From NCBI RefSeq assembly GCF_914484835.1, contig NZ_CAJZAR010000031.1:62001-126000 (forward strand): DNA of 64,000 bases, written 5' to 3'. Both the position numbers and the translations under genes were made by a program. The notes beneath the pieces were generated by a model. It was given only the letters and a program-made list of their open reading frames with translations, was not told where the DNA came from and did not search any database. The DNA comes from Paraburkholderia tropica. GTDB lineage: Bacteria; Pseudomonadota; Gammaproteobacteria; Burkholderiales; Burkholderiaceae. Positions 20,284 to 27,858 of the stretch are shown in pieces (position 1 is the stretch's first letter; each line of letters opens with the position of its first letter).

Positions 20284-20499
20284 ATGAGCATTTCCGCCAT
20301 CAACGTGCGCAACCAGTTTCGCGGCAAAGTGAAGGAAATCATTCGCGGATCCGTGGTGTCCGAAGTCGACGTCGACACGCCGTTCGGCGTGGTGACCTCG
20401 GTGATCACGACGCGCTCGATCGACGAACTCGACCTCAAGGTGGGCTCGGAAGTCGTCGCGCTGGTGAAGTCGACGGAGGTGTCGATCGCGCGTCTTTGA
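20284..20499 (+). CDS. Molybdopterin/TOBE-domain (Mop-like) binding protein
   Basis: The 71-residue protein is a single Mop/TOBE domain: MSISAINVRNQFRGKVKEI, then VVSEVDVDTPFGVVTSVITT, then VGSEVVALVKSTEVSIARL. Mop proteins oligomerise and bind molybdate or other oxyanions. In Burkholderiaceae such a gene often ends the ssu operon; its role there is not established to my knowledge. It follows ssuB by 100 bases. Confidence 0.93.
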   Translation: MSISAINVRNQFRGKVKEIIRGSVVSEVDVDTPFGVVTSVITTRSIDELDLKVGSEVVALVKSTEVSIARL

Positions 20500-20628
20500 A
20501 CGATCGGTGTACGACCTGTGAGCAACCCGTGAGCAACCCGTGAGCGCCCCGCGCGGGCGTCCGTGCGGCGGCGCCCCGTCGAGGCGGAAGTGCTAGGATG
20601 GATCGGCCAGCCACGACGGAGAACGATC

Positions 20629-20871
20629 ATGGAGCCGAAGGGCATCGACATGGGCGACTACGAGGAGCGCTACAACGGCTACGACATCGAAGTGGCCGTC
20701 GAGCAGATTCTCACGGGCGTGAAGGCGCACTATCGCGTGCTCAAGGACGGCGCCGTGCGCCAGGATTGGCAGCTTGTCCATATCGAGCGGCTCTGGCCGA
20801 CCGAGCATGCCGCCGCCGAAGCGGGTTTCGCCGCCGCGCGCGCCTGGATCGATAGCGGGGCCGCGGCGTAA
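20629..20871 (+). CDS. Conserved small protein of unknown function
   Basis: The 80-residue protein begins MEPKGIDMGDYEERYNGYDI and is followed by an alternating strand pattern (HYRVLKDGAVRQDWQLVHIE) and a C-terminal helix (TEHAAAEAGFAAARAWIDSG). I recognise no family. ATG 20629 is preceded by GGAG at a suitable distance. Confidence 0.75.
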   Translation: MEPKGIDMGDYEERYNGYDIEVAVEQILTGVKAHYRVLKDGAVRQDWQLVHIERLWPTEHAAAEAGFAAARAWIDSGAAA

Positions 20872-20919
20872 CGGCGTCCGCCGATCTCTCGATTTCCCGA
20901 TCGCACAAAGCGGACGCGC

Positions 20920-20952
20920 AAAAAAATGCCGCGCCCGCAGGACGGGCACGGC
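20920..20952 (-). terminator. Minus-strand terminator with no annotated gene upstream
   Basis: Arms 20928-20937 and 20943-20952 pair over 10 bp with one mismatch; on the minus strand they are followed by seven T residues. No leftward protein gene lies to the right, so this may end a small RNA (see findings). Confidence 0.75.
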
Positions 20953-21214
20953 CGAGAAGAAGTCAGGGCGACCAGCAACGCGAGCGATACTGGGGAGAGG
21001 GCCCTTGCCTTCGATCAGGCTAAAAAGTACCAAAACGTCGGTTCGCTGTATATAGGCAGATATTTCGAATCATTACTATCGGCGAGTCTTGGCCGATTGA
21101 TCGTGGGCGCCTGTCTAGCTGTCTATCTTTCTGGCTGACGGGCGAATTCCGGCTTGCCGTGCTCCGATGCCGCACAGCGACTAAGATGGGCTGATCTGAC
21201 GGAGAGAGCCGCCC

Positions 21215-21919
21215 ATGTGCACGAACTACGCCGCCGCGCGCCGTGATCGACTGTTTCGGCATTTCGGCGTCGAGCCGCCAGACAGCCCGTGGCGCGACGA
21301 GATCTACAAGGACTATGCCGCGCCGATCATCCGCCGTATCGACGGCACGGCGCAGGCGAGTCTCGCGACCTTCGGCATGGTGCCGCGCAAGCATATTCCG
21401 CCCGGCGTGCGCGTATTCGACACGATGAACGCGCGCTCGGAATCCGTGGGAGAAAAGCGCTCGTTCAGCGGGGCTTGGAAGCGGCTGCAACTGTGTCTCG
21501 TGCCTTGCGAGGCGTTTTTCGAGCCGAACTACGAGAGCGGCAAGGCGGTGCGCTGGCGCATCGGTCTTGCATCGGGTGAGCTGTTCGCGATCGCGGGTCT
21601 CTGGCGCGAATGGGAGGAAGAGACGGGCAAGGTGTTTTCGTTCACGATGCTCACGGTCAATGCCGATCCGCATCCGCTGTTGAGTCGCTTTCACAAGCCC
21701 GGTGATGAAAAGCGCGCAGTCGTGATCGTGCCGCCGGGCGAGTATGAAAACTGGTTGGGAAGCCGCTCGATGGACGAGGCGCGGTCGTTTTTTACGCTTT
21801 ATCCCGCGCAGTCGATGATGGCTGAACCGTTTCCTGCGCCGCCGCGTGTGGCGAAATCGGATGAGGGCGGGGTGGATTTGAAATCCGAAGCTGGTCTTGG
21901 CGACGCGGCTTCACACTGA
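21215..21919 (+). CDS. SOS response-associated peptidase (SRAP; YedK/HMCES family)
   Basis: SRAP proteins form a covalent thiazolidine link with abasic sites in single-stranded DNA, protecting them from strand breakage. The catalytic Cys2 follows the initiator Met (MCTNYAAAR). Other family residues are visible: NARSES (Asn near 73), CLVPCEAFFEPN with the conserved Glu, and the C-terminal HPLLSRFHKP with the active-site His. Length 234 residues is normal. It stands alone. Confidence 0.93.
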   Translation: MCTNYAAARRDRLFRHFGVEPPDSPWRDEIYKDYAAPIIRRIDGTAQASLATFGMVPRKHIPPGVRVFDTMNARSESVGEKRSFSGAWKRLQLCLVPCEAFFEPNYESGKAVRWRIGLASGELFAIAGLWREWEEETGKVFSFTMLTVNADPHPLLSRFHKPGDEKRAVVIVPPGEYENWLGSRSMDEARSFFTLYPAQSMMAEPFPAPPRVAKSDEGGVDLKSEAGLGDAASH

Positions 21920-22124
21920 TGGGATAGGGCGTAGGCGCCGCGGTGTTTTCAGCTCTTGCCGTGGCGCTTAATCAATATTTGCTTAGTATGGCGAATAAAA
22001 CTGCGCAGAGTGTGCTGAAGATGGCGCACCGAAATGCCTTGAGATCCGGACGACAGATGCACTCCGTGCAGCATCGTGAACTGCTGTTGTCGGCCATCGC
22101 TATGCCGCTACGCAGGAGGATGAC

Positions 22125-22469
22125 ATGGCGGTGAATGTACTGAACGCTGCCTCTAGCCTTCTCGAGTGTTTCTGTCACGGCGCTGTGGTTAAATCCCTCG
22201 CGCTTTCGCCGAGAGAGTCGATAAAGCAGGCGAGTTCGGCCGAAATATCACAAGAATCATTACTAATCGCCGGGGAGAGGATGGAGAGGATTGACCAGAT
22301 GGGAACGGCCTACGAGGCGTGGGTTACTGCCCGCGAAAAGGTGGCAAAGGAACTGCCGCCGCTGATCCTTGAAAACCCGAATGACGATTTGATACGTGCA
22401 TTGATCGCGCAGGAGGTTGTCGCTCATCGGCACTTCATTGCTGCGCGCGATCAGAAAAACGGCGCGTAA
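22125..22469 (+). CDS. Hypothetical protein
   Basis: The 114-residue protein is mostly helical with no signal peptide: ASSLLECFCHGAVVKSLAL, then QMGTAYEAWVTAREKVAKEL, then IRALIAQEVVAHRHFIAARD. I do not recognise a family. A strong AGGAGG (22113-22118) seven bases upstream of ATG 22125 supports its reality. Codon use is less GC-skewed than its neighbours, which may indicate acquired DNA. Confidence 0.65.
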   Translation: MAVNVLNAASSLLECFCHGAVVKSLALSPRESIKQASSAEISQESLLIAGERMERIDQMGTAYEAWVTAREKVAKELPPLILENPNDDLIRALIAQEVVAHRHFIAARDQKNGA

Positions 22470-22679
22470 GCTGCGTGTGGAGCGCGCTCAGCGGTGACTT
22501 TGCGCGCGACGCGGAAGAGGTCATGCAAGTGCGCGAGCTCGTCCAGGCAAGTAGTTGAGATGCCGCCCGGAAACTTAGCGGGCGAATGCTGGCACGTTTC
22601 GCCGCAACCTTTGTTGATTTGCTCGCGTCGACAAATACCCTCGGTGGAGACGGCCTGTCATTTGTCGTCGAGTGAACGC

Positions 22680-22705
22680 AAAAAAGCCCGCAACGGTGTG
22701 CGGGC
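22680..22705 (-). terminator. Second terminator hairpin downstream of tRNA-His
   Basis: GCCCGCA (22686-22692) pairs with TGCGGGC (22699-22705); on the minus strand six T residues follow. It backs up the stronger hairpin at 22738-22760. Confidence 0.7.
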
Positions 22706-22733
22706 GCAATTCCGAATTTCGAGTCTTAAAAGC

Positions 22734-22764
22734 AAAAAGCCCAGTTCGATGAACTGGGCTTTTT
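22734..22764 (-). terminator. Terminator of the tRNA-His gene (bidirectional)
   Basis: AGCCCAGTTC (22738-22747) and GAACTGGGCT (22751-22760) form a perfect 10-bp stem with a three-base loop and are flanked by A4 and T4, so it can end transcription in both directions. It lies 17 bases past the tRNA. Confidence 0.88.
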
Positions 22765-22776
22765 GCTTGAATTCTT

Positions 22777-22853
22777 TGGGGTGGCTGATGGGACTCGAAC
22801 CCACGACGACAGGAATCACAATCCTGGACTCTACCAACTGAGCTACAGCCACC
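22777..22853 (-). tRNA. tRNA-His (GTG)
   Basis: Minus-strand cloverleaf with anticodon GTG (CCAGGATTGTGATTCCTG arm) and encoded CCA. An extra 5' G (position -1, at 22853) faces C73 (22780), the histidine identity pair. T-arm GGTTCGAGTCC is canonical. Confidence 0.97.
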
Positions 22854-22950
22854 ACTGTTACTGCTTTCCTGCTAGCGCTGCTTTGTGAGCGGCGTCAATC
22901 AAGAAGCAAGATTATATACATACCCTAATGGGCTTGCCTAGCCCCTTTAT

Positions 22951-23982
22951 TCAAATATTTTCAGAAGAAAGTTCGACGGAGGCGTCGAGCGGGGCGCGCA
23001 GATGCGAACGCGCCTCTTCGAAGATCGCGAGATCGCCTTTCTGCAGCTTGCGGCTGTCCGACAAAATGCGGCGCCAGCCGCGCGCACCCGCTTCGCCGCG
23101 ATAGAGGCCGAGCGCGTGACGCACGATCGCGCCGAGATACGTACCGCGCTTCAACTCCGCCGCGCAATACTCGATGAGCTTCGCTTCGACTTCGTCGCGC
23201 GTCAGTGCCGGACCGCTCGCGCCGTAGAAGCGCGCATCGACATCCGCGAGCACGTAGGGGTTGTGATACGCCTCGCGGCCAAGCATCACGCCATCCACGT
23301 GTTCGAGATGCGTCGCCACTTCATCGAGCGTCTTGATGCCGCCATTGATGATGATTTCGAGATTCGGGAAGTCGCGCTTCAGGCGGTACGCGTAGTCGTA
23401 CTTGAGCGGCGGGATTTCGCGGTTCTCCTTCGGGCTCAGGCCCTTGAGGATCGCGTTGCGCGCGTGGACGATGAACACCTCGCAGCCCGCGTCGGCGATG
23501 GTGCCGACGAAATCGCGCACGAATGCGTAGTCCTCGACTGCGTCCACGCCGATGCGGTGCTTGACCGTCACCGGCACCGACACCGCGTCGCGCATCGCCT
23601 TCACGCAATCGGCCACGAGCTGCGGCTCGTTCATCAGGCAGGCGCCGAACGCGCCGCGCTGCACGCGCTCCGACGGGCAGCCGCAGTTCAGATTGATCTC
23701 GTCGTAACCCCATTGCTCGCCGAGCTTCGCCGCACGCGCGAGGTCGTCGGGTTCGCTGCCGCCGAGTTGCAGCGCGACCGGCGCCTCGTCGGGCGTGAAG
23801 GCGAGGTGGCGCGGCACGTCGCCGTGGAGCAGGGCGCCGGTCGTCACCATCTCTGTATACAGCCACGTGTGCCGGGAAATGAATCGATGCAGCGAGCGGC
23901 AATGGCGGTCGGTCCAGTCCATCATCGGCGCCACGGACACGCGACGAGGTGTTGATTTCATTGAATTTTGTTGGCTATTCAT
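22951..23982 (-). CDS. dusA: tRNA-dihydrouridine(20/20a) synthase, with phage-supplied N-terminus
   Basis: DusA reduces U20/U20a of tRNA to dihydrouridine using FMN and NADPH. The 343-residue protein has APMMDWTDRHCRS (about 18-30), NLNCGCPSERVQRGAFGA with the catalytic Cys, the tRNA-binding VKHRIG, INGGIKTLDE and VMLGREAYHNP. The prophage inserted within the start of the gene. Codons from about PRRVSVAPMMD onward are at the junction, and the first ~11 residues (MNSQQNSMKST) come from phage DNA; the native beginning (MSATPIASPRRVSVAPMMD) is left at 63,448. Function is probably kept, but under a phage-derived promoter and start. Confidence 0.95.
   Translation of the reverse strand: MNSQQNSMKSTPRRVSVAPMMDWTDRHCRSLHRFISRHTWLYTEMVTTGALLHGDVPRHLAFTPDEAPVALQLGGSEPDDLARAAKLGEQWGYDEINLNCGCPSERVQRGAFGACLMNEPQLVADCVKAMRDAVSVPVTVKHRIGVDAVEDYAFVRDFVGTIADAGCEVFIVHARNAILKGLSPKENREIPPLKYDYAYRLKRDFPNLEIIINGGIKTLDEVATHLEHVDGVMLGREAYHNPYVLADVDARFYGASGPALTRDEVEAKLIEYCAAELKRGTYLGAIVRHALGLYRGEAGARGWRRILSDSRKLQKGDLAIFEEARSHLRAPLDASVELSSENI
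23918..23931. repeat. attL core (14-bp direct repeat with attR)
   Basis: TCCATCATCGGCGC here equals 63393-63406 exactly; similarity continues for about 15 bases with three mismatches, because both copies encode the conserved RRVSVAPMMD of DusA. This fits the known class of integrases that insert in dusA. Confidence 0.88.
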
Positions 23983-24053
23983 AGACTTACAGGCGATTCT
24001 AGGTTGCGTGATTCGCGCTGCAAATCCGCGTTTTTTGCTGGTTTTTACCCCGA

Positions 24054-24092
24054 AGTGCTACGATGTTGCACCGGAAAACTTGATGTAGCACT
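24054..24092. promoter_or_regulatory. Candidate integrase arm-type sites (left)
   Basis: AGTGCTAC at 24054-24061 and its reverse complement GTAGCACT at 24085-24092 flank the int start. The same octamer recurs at the other phage end (63321-63328). This pattern of short repeats near both att cores is what arm-type integrase or excisionase sites look like; binding is inferred. Confidence 0.55.
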
Positions 24093-24101
24093 GGGGAAGC
24101 A

Positions 24102-25178
24102 ATGGGGACAATTTCGTCGCGCGCGCGCGCGGATGGAAGTATAGGCTACACCGCCCAGATTCGTTTGAAGGAGCGGGGTGTCGTAGTGTTTACGGAAGCC
24201 AGGACGTTTGACCGCCGCCCGGCCGCACAAGCTTGGCTCGACAAGCGCGAGCGAGAGCTTGCGCAACCGGGCGCGCGCGAATCGGTGAAGCAGGAGGATC
24301 CGCCGCTGGGTGACGTGATCGATCGCTATATCCGGGAATCGAAGCGCGATCTGGGGAGGACCAAGAAGCAGGTACTCGGCGCGATAAAGGCGGCGCCAAT
24401 AGGCGAGTTGCGCTGTAGTCAGCTCAAGAGCCAGTCCTACGTGACCTTCGCGCAGAATCTAGAGGTGCAGCCTCAGACGGTCGAAAACTATTTGTCGCAC
24501 CTAAGTCCCGTGGTAACGATCGCGCGGCCCGCGTGGGGCTATCCGATCGACGAGAAAGAGTTTGCTGACGCGCGCGTCGTTTTGAAGCGGCTGGGGCAGG
24601 TGGGGAAGTCCAAGCAGAGGGATCGCCGACCCACGGCGGATGAACTGGATCGAATTTTGCGCCACTACGCGGATATGGAACAGCGCGAGCGTGCGGAGAT
24701 TCCGATGCAAAAAATTATCGTGTTCGCGATGTTCTCGACGCGCAGGCAGGAAGAAATTACAACCATCGAATGGCGCGACTACGAGCGCGACCGGGTACTT
24801 GTGCGCGACATGAAACACCCCGGGCAAAAAGTTGGCAACGATACGTGGTGCGACTTGCCAACTGAGGCTGCGCGCGTGATCGAGGCGATGCCCAAGGGAA
24901 GCGGCCCGATATTCCCCTTCAACCACCGGTCGATATCAGCGAGCTTTACTCGGGCGTGCAGCTTTCTGGCGATCGAGGATTTGCACTTCCACGATCTGCG
25001 TCATGAGGGAACCAGCCGACTCTTTGAAATGGGGTTGAACATTCCGCACGTGGCGGCCGTCACCGGCCATCGCACATGGAATTCGCTGAAGCGGTATACC
25101 CACCTTCGCCAAACGGGCGATAGGTGGGCGAAATGGAAGTGGCTTGACATTATTGCGCCACTTCAAGAGCACAGCTGA
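24102..25178 (+). CDS. Tyrosine-recombinase integrase, dusA-specific type
   Basis: The 358-residue enzyme integrates and excises the phage by strand exchange at the core site in dusA. It has an N-terminal arm-binding region (MGTISSRARADGSIGYTAQI), a SAM-like core-binding domain (about 70-165) and a catalytic domain. The catalytic set is visible: Arg215 in STRRQEEI, Lys near 238-243, HDLR (His297, Arg300), His323 in TGHR and the nucleophile Tyr332 in KRYTH. ATG 24102 follows GGGGAAGC. It reads away from attL into the phage. Confidence 0.95.
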   Translation: MGTISSRARADGSIGYTAQIRLKERGVVVFTEARTFDRRPAAQAWLDKRERELAQPGARESVKQEDPPLGDVIDRYIRESKRDLGRTKKQVLGAIKAAPIGELRCSQLKSQSYVTFAQNLEVQPQTVENYLSHLSPVVTIARPAWGYPIDEKEFADARVVLKRLGQVGKSKQRDRRPTADELDRILRHYADMEQRERAEIPMQKIIVFAMFSTRRQEEITTIEWRDYERDRVLVRDMKHPGQKVGNDTWCDLPTEAARVIEAMPKGSGPIFPFNHRSISASFTRACSFLAIEDLHFHDLRHEGTSRLFEMGLNIPHVAAVTGHRTWNSLKRYTHLRQTGDRWAKWKWLDIIAPLQEHS

Positions 25179-25423
25179 GTGCACTCCTTGACGGCCGCCG
25201 CGCGGCGGTCGTCAATGTACTTGGCGAGATCTTCAACGTGCACGCCCTTTGCGCCCTTTTGGGATGCTTCCATTCGCACAAGCGGCAGTCTGATTTCGCC
25301 AGCGGAAATTTTGCGCTGGAGCGTCGGAGACGTGAGCGGCGCAAAATAGTCACGGCAAACTACGTCGAGTGGAATCACAGCTTTTGCGCCGTACTGAGCG
25401 AGAAGCAAAAAGGTCGTGTTCAT
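25163..25423 (-). CDS. PrtN-like (pyocin activator family) protein
   Basis: The 86-residue protein matches the pyocin activator PrtN family: TTFLLLAQYGAKAVIPLDVVCRDYF near the N-terminus, then a small helix-turn-helix-like part (SPTLQRKISAGEIRLPLVRME) and VHVEDLAKYIDDRRA. In Pseudomonas PrtN activates pyocin genes. Here it ends the leftward early operon and overlaps the 3' end of int by 16 bases. A role as a DNA-binding directionality factor or late activator is possible but unproven. It overlaps the next gene upstream by four bases. Confidence 0.8.
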   Translation of the reverse strand: MNTTFLLLAQYGAKAVIPLDVVCRDYFAPLTSPTLQRKISAGEIRLPLVRMEASQKGAKGVHVEDLAKYIDDRRAAAVKECTQLCS

Positions 25424-25803
25424 TTTGTGTCCCTCGTGGTGCGATCTGTTCTTGCGGCTGCGGCCTGTAAGGCGGCGAGGATTTCGGCGCCGCGAAATTT
25501 ATAGGCCTGGCGAGTGGGAGCGTCACCAGCGACGCACCAGAGTTCATCCATTCGCCCGCGCGAACTGAGCGCCTTGAACGATTCGACTTCACCAGCTGCC
25601 TCAGCACTGCCAAGGGCTGATTGAACGATGCGCGAAACGGTGCGCATGGCAACGATGATTCGTTTCTTCGGAAGCGGGCCTGTTGTGCGAAGAAACTCAA
25701 CGATGTCTGCGCGCAAAATGGCAAGGTCGCGGACCTGTTGCGTCTTCCCGTTTCGCGTCGCCGGGCTGTAGCGCCGCTTTTCAGTGCTCGCCATCGTGGT
25801 CAC
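25420..25803 (-). CDS. Hypothetical phage protein
   Basis: The 127-residue basic protein has a winged-helix-like central part (LRADIVEFLRTTGPLPKKRI, then MRTVSRIVQSALGSAEAAGEVESF) that could bind DNA. I recognise no family. Its stop overlaps the PrtN-like start (coupled) and its start overlaps the preceding gene. Confidence 0.65.
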   Translation of the reverse strand: MTTMASTEKRRYSPATRNGKTQQVRDLAILRADIVEFLRTTGPLPKKRIIVAMRTVSRIVQSALGSAEAAGEVESFKALSSRGRMDELWCVAGDAPTRQAYKFRGAEILAALQAAAARTDRTTRDTK

Positions 25804-26407
25804 CTTCTATGGGAGCGCGGTTACCTTCGTTGCTCGCGTGCGCGCGGTCGAGGCGCTCGATCTCGGCAAGGATCAGTGCGCCTGCTTTGATGAGGTCGCG
25901 TCGCGGTGTGGTCGGCTTCCACCACGCCGGATCCCACGGCCAAAAAGCTGGCATGAACCGTTTCCCGGTGCGGAGCGGGACTGCTGCATTCAGTGCATAT
26001 TGCGATGCGGCGCGCGCCATTTCGCCGGCGCTATGTTGATCGTCATGCGCTGGAGTCCAACCTTCTTCGCTGACCTGCCGCGTGCGCTCGGCGAGCACAT
26101 CGCGCGCGGCGGCGGTGAGGCGCTCGCGATTCGCTGTGCCCGGCTTGAGCGGCATCTGCATCCAGTGAGTGACAGCCGGTCCGAGATGCTCAATAAACTC
26201 TCCTTGCTCGTCTTGCCAACGCTCGGAGGCTTCAAAGTGATCGCCGGAAGCGAGGCAGCCGATTCCGGTCCAGCGCCCGTTATGCAAAAGGACGTAGGCA
26301 TCGAAGGGCGGAAGCCGGTCATTAACGCTGATCCACGATGCTCCCGCGCCTTCGGAGAGAGCTGCGCAAAGCTCGTGCATCGTCTGGTTCATTTTTTCCG
26401 TATTCAT
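25781..26407 (-). CDS. DUF551 domain fused to a phage C-terminal domain
   Basis: The 208-residue protein joins two modules. The first (about residues 24-92) begins WISVNDRLPP and ends VTHWMQMPLKP, typical of DUF551. The second (about 95-195), with RTRQVSEEGWTPAHDDQH, MARAASQYA and WPWDPAWWKPTTPRRDLIKA, is a common phage domain of unknown function that usually occurs alone or in other fusions. Both are early-region phage proteins with no known role. Confidence 0.8.
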   Translation of the reverse strand: MNTEKMNQTMHELCAALSEGAGASWISVNDRLPPFDAYVLLHNGRWTGIGCLASGDHFEASERWQDEQGEFIEHLGPAVTHWMQMPLKPGTANRERLTAAARDVLAERTRQVSEEGWTPAHDDQHSAGEMARAASQYALNAAVPLRTGKRFMPAFWPWDPAWWKPTTPRRDLIKAGALILAEIERLDRAHASNEGNRAPIEGDHDGEH

Positions 26408-26419
26408 CGTTTTCTCGCT

Positions 26420-26737
26420 TCAGCTGTATTGCGTGCAGAACAAGACCGGCATGTTGAATCGGCCGCCGTCGGTGAGTGCGTAGAGGTCGTACAGATTTCC
26501 GTTGATCAGTCCGCGCGGTCGCTCGTTTTCATCGCAATCCCACATCCACATGCGCATCGTATTGGGGTCGAGCTCACCCCATTCGATCTCTTCGCCGTCG
26601 TCGTCCAGTGCGGCGCCGTCGACAACGGACTCAATGCCGGTGCCGCACTGGCCCTGATCAGCCAGAATCTGTTGCCACGACTCGGCCACAAAGATTTCCG
26701 ACGTTTCTCCAATCCAGAAAAAGCGTGGCGTTTTCAT
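26420..26737 (-). CDS. Hypothetical acidic phage protein
   Basis: The 105-residue acidic protein contains ESWQQILADQGQCGTG, DDDGEEIEWGELDP and MRMWMWDCDENERP. I recognise no family. Acidic small early proteins can be DNA mimics, but nothing here proves that. It overlaps the ThiF gene by four bases, so it is translated with the PRTRC operon. Confidence 0.65.
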   Translation of the reverse strand: MKTPRFFWIGETSEIFVAESWQQILADQGQCGTGIESVVDGAALDDDGEEIEWGELDPNTMRMWMWDCDENERPRGLINGNLYDLYALTDGGRFNMPVLFCTQYS

Positions 26738-27486
26738 TTCGGGTTATCCACAGGCAAGGGCCGCACGTGGCCGGTTTTGAGGTTGACGAACGCCCCGCAC
26801 CAGCTGATGCGGCCGTGCCGGAAAAGCTCCCACAGGATCGCGAGGGCGGGTGTGACGATCGCCTGATTGATGAAAAGCTCCTGTCGCGCGAGTGCTTCGG
26901 CCAGGCCGCAACTCGGCGTGTCGTCCTCGGGTAGCGACGTGTCGATCAGTTCGGGCAGTACGTCATACGGCCAACGAAGCGGGGCGCTGTCTTTCGCAAG
27001 CCCAACGTTTTCGCTCATGCCGAGAATCACCTGCCCGTCGCTCGCGCGATTGCCTAGATCCATCACGTAGGCGCCCGCGCGTCGCAGCCACTTCGCCATT
27101 GCCGCGCGCGCCGCGATGCTGTCGACGCACAGCACGACGAGATCAAGGCCGCCTCGGATGAGTTCATCCGGGCCGGCGTGAATCGGGCGTGCGCACCAGT
27201 CGAGCCCAAAGAACGCATTGAGGCGGTGGACGAGCACGCAGCTTTTGTGTTGACCGACGTCTGCAGGGCTGAACATCTGGCGGCCGATATTCGACTCGCT
27301 GACCGTATCCCCGTCGAACGCGGTGACGTGCAGCCCGGAATGGCCGAGGTTGACGAGCGCGTGATTCAGGCGCGCGAGCCCCGTCAGCATTTGCGAGCCA
27401 TTGCCGCCGCAACCTACCAGCGCGACATTGACTCGGCCGCGCGAGTCGAGGAATCCGGGCGGCGTGACGTGGAATGCGCCGCTCAT
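26734..27486 (-). CDS. PRTRC system ThiF family protein (E1-like adenylating enzyme)
   Basis: The 250-residue protein is an E1/ThiF/MoeB-fold enzyme, expected to adenylate the C-terminus of a small protein using ATP. The nucleotide-binding GCGGNG (25-30), the DGDTVSESNIGRQ segment (58-70) typical of E1 enzymes, and VLCVDS (118-123) are present. Cys193 in DTPSCGLAEAL is a candidate catalytic thiol. The ATG at 27486 was chosen to begin MSGAFHVTPPGF as in PRTRC relatives. It is downstream of PRTRC A in the same operon. Confidence 0.88.
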   Translation of the reverse strand: MSGAFHVTPPGFLDSRGRVNVALVGCGGNGSQMLTGLARLNHALVNLGHSGLHVTAFDGDTVSESNIGRQMFSPADVGQHKSCVLVHRLNAFFGLDWCARPIHAGPDELIRGGLDLVVLCVDSIAARAAMAKWLRRAGAYVMDLGNRASDGQVILGMSENVGLAKDSAPLRWPYDVLPELIDTSLPEDDTPSCGLAEALARQELFINQAIVTPALAILWELFRHGRISWCGAFVNLKTGHVRPLPVDNPK

Positions 27487-27854
27487 GCAGCGCCTCGCGC
27501 GGCTTGGCCGATTTTCGCAGCGCACTCCGTCACAGCGCGGCGCACTGCACGTCGGCGCTGCGTGGTTTCGTCATCGTCCTTGCCGACGTAAACCTCGTCG
27601 AAAGCGAATTGGCGGGTCGCCGGGTCACTGCCGCCGCCACCCGCTGCGATGTGCATCGAAAAGTGCGTGACGTCGATGCGCAGAATTGACGAGAGTTCCG
27701 CCATGTCCGCGTCACGGTTGATCGGGTCGAAGAAGCGCCATGATCGGGCGCCGACTGCGCGCACGTGGATCGCTTCGACGTCTCGCACCCGATGGCGCCG
27801 GTGTTCAAATTTCGCGGCGCTGGCCGCGAGCTCGATCAGGGTCAAGAGATCCAT
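27483..27854 (-). CDS. Hypothetical protein inside the PRTRC operon
   Basis: The 123-residue protein starts MDLLTLIELAASAAKFEHRR and contains RSWRFFDPINRDADMAELSS. It ends in a basic helix (RRRAVRRAVTECAAKIG). I do not recognise it. It lies four bases after PRTRC A and overlaps the ThiF start, so it is co-translated and could be a partner. Confidence 0.65.
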   Translation of the reverse strand: MDLLTLIELAASAAKFEHRRHRVRDVEAIHVRAVGARSWRFFDPINRDADMAELSSILRIDVTHFSMHIAAGGGGSDPATRQFAFDEVYVGKDDDETTQRRRAVRRAVTECAAKIGQAARGAA

Positions 27855-27858
27855 TCCC

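Noticed and set aside
22777..22853. tRNA-His as the phage attachment site
   Set aside because: The tRNA lies close to the prophage, but no tRNA fragment is found at the right end; the duplicated core is in dusA.
26734..27486. ThiF as a thiamine or molybdopterin biosynthesis enzyme
   Set aside because: Neighbours are PRTRC proteins and no thiamine or moa/moe genes are near; the PRTRC ThiF assignment fits better.
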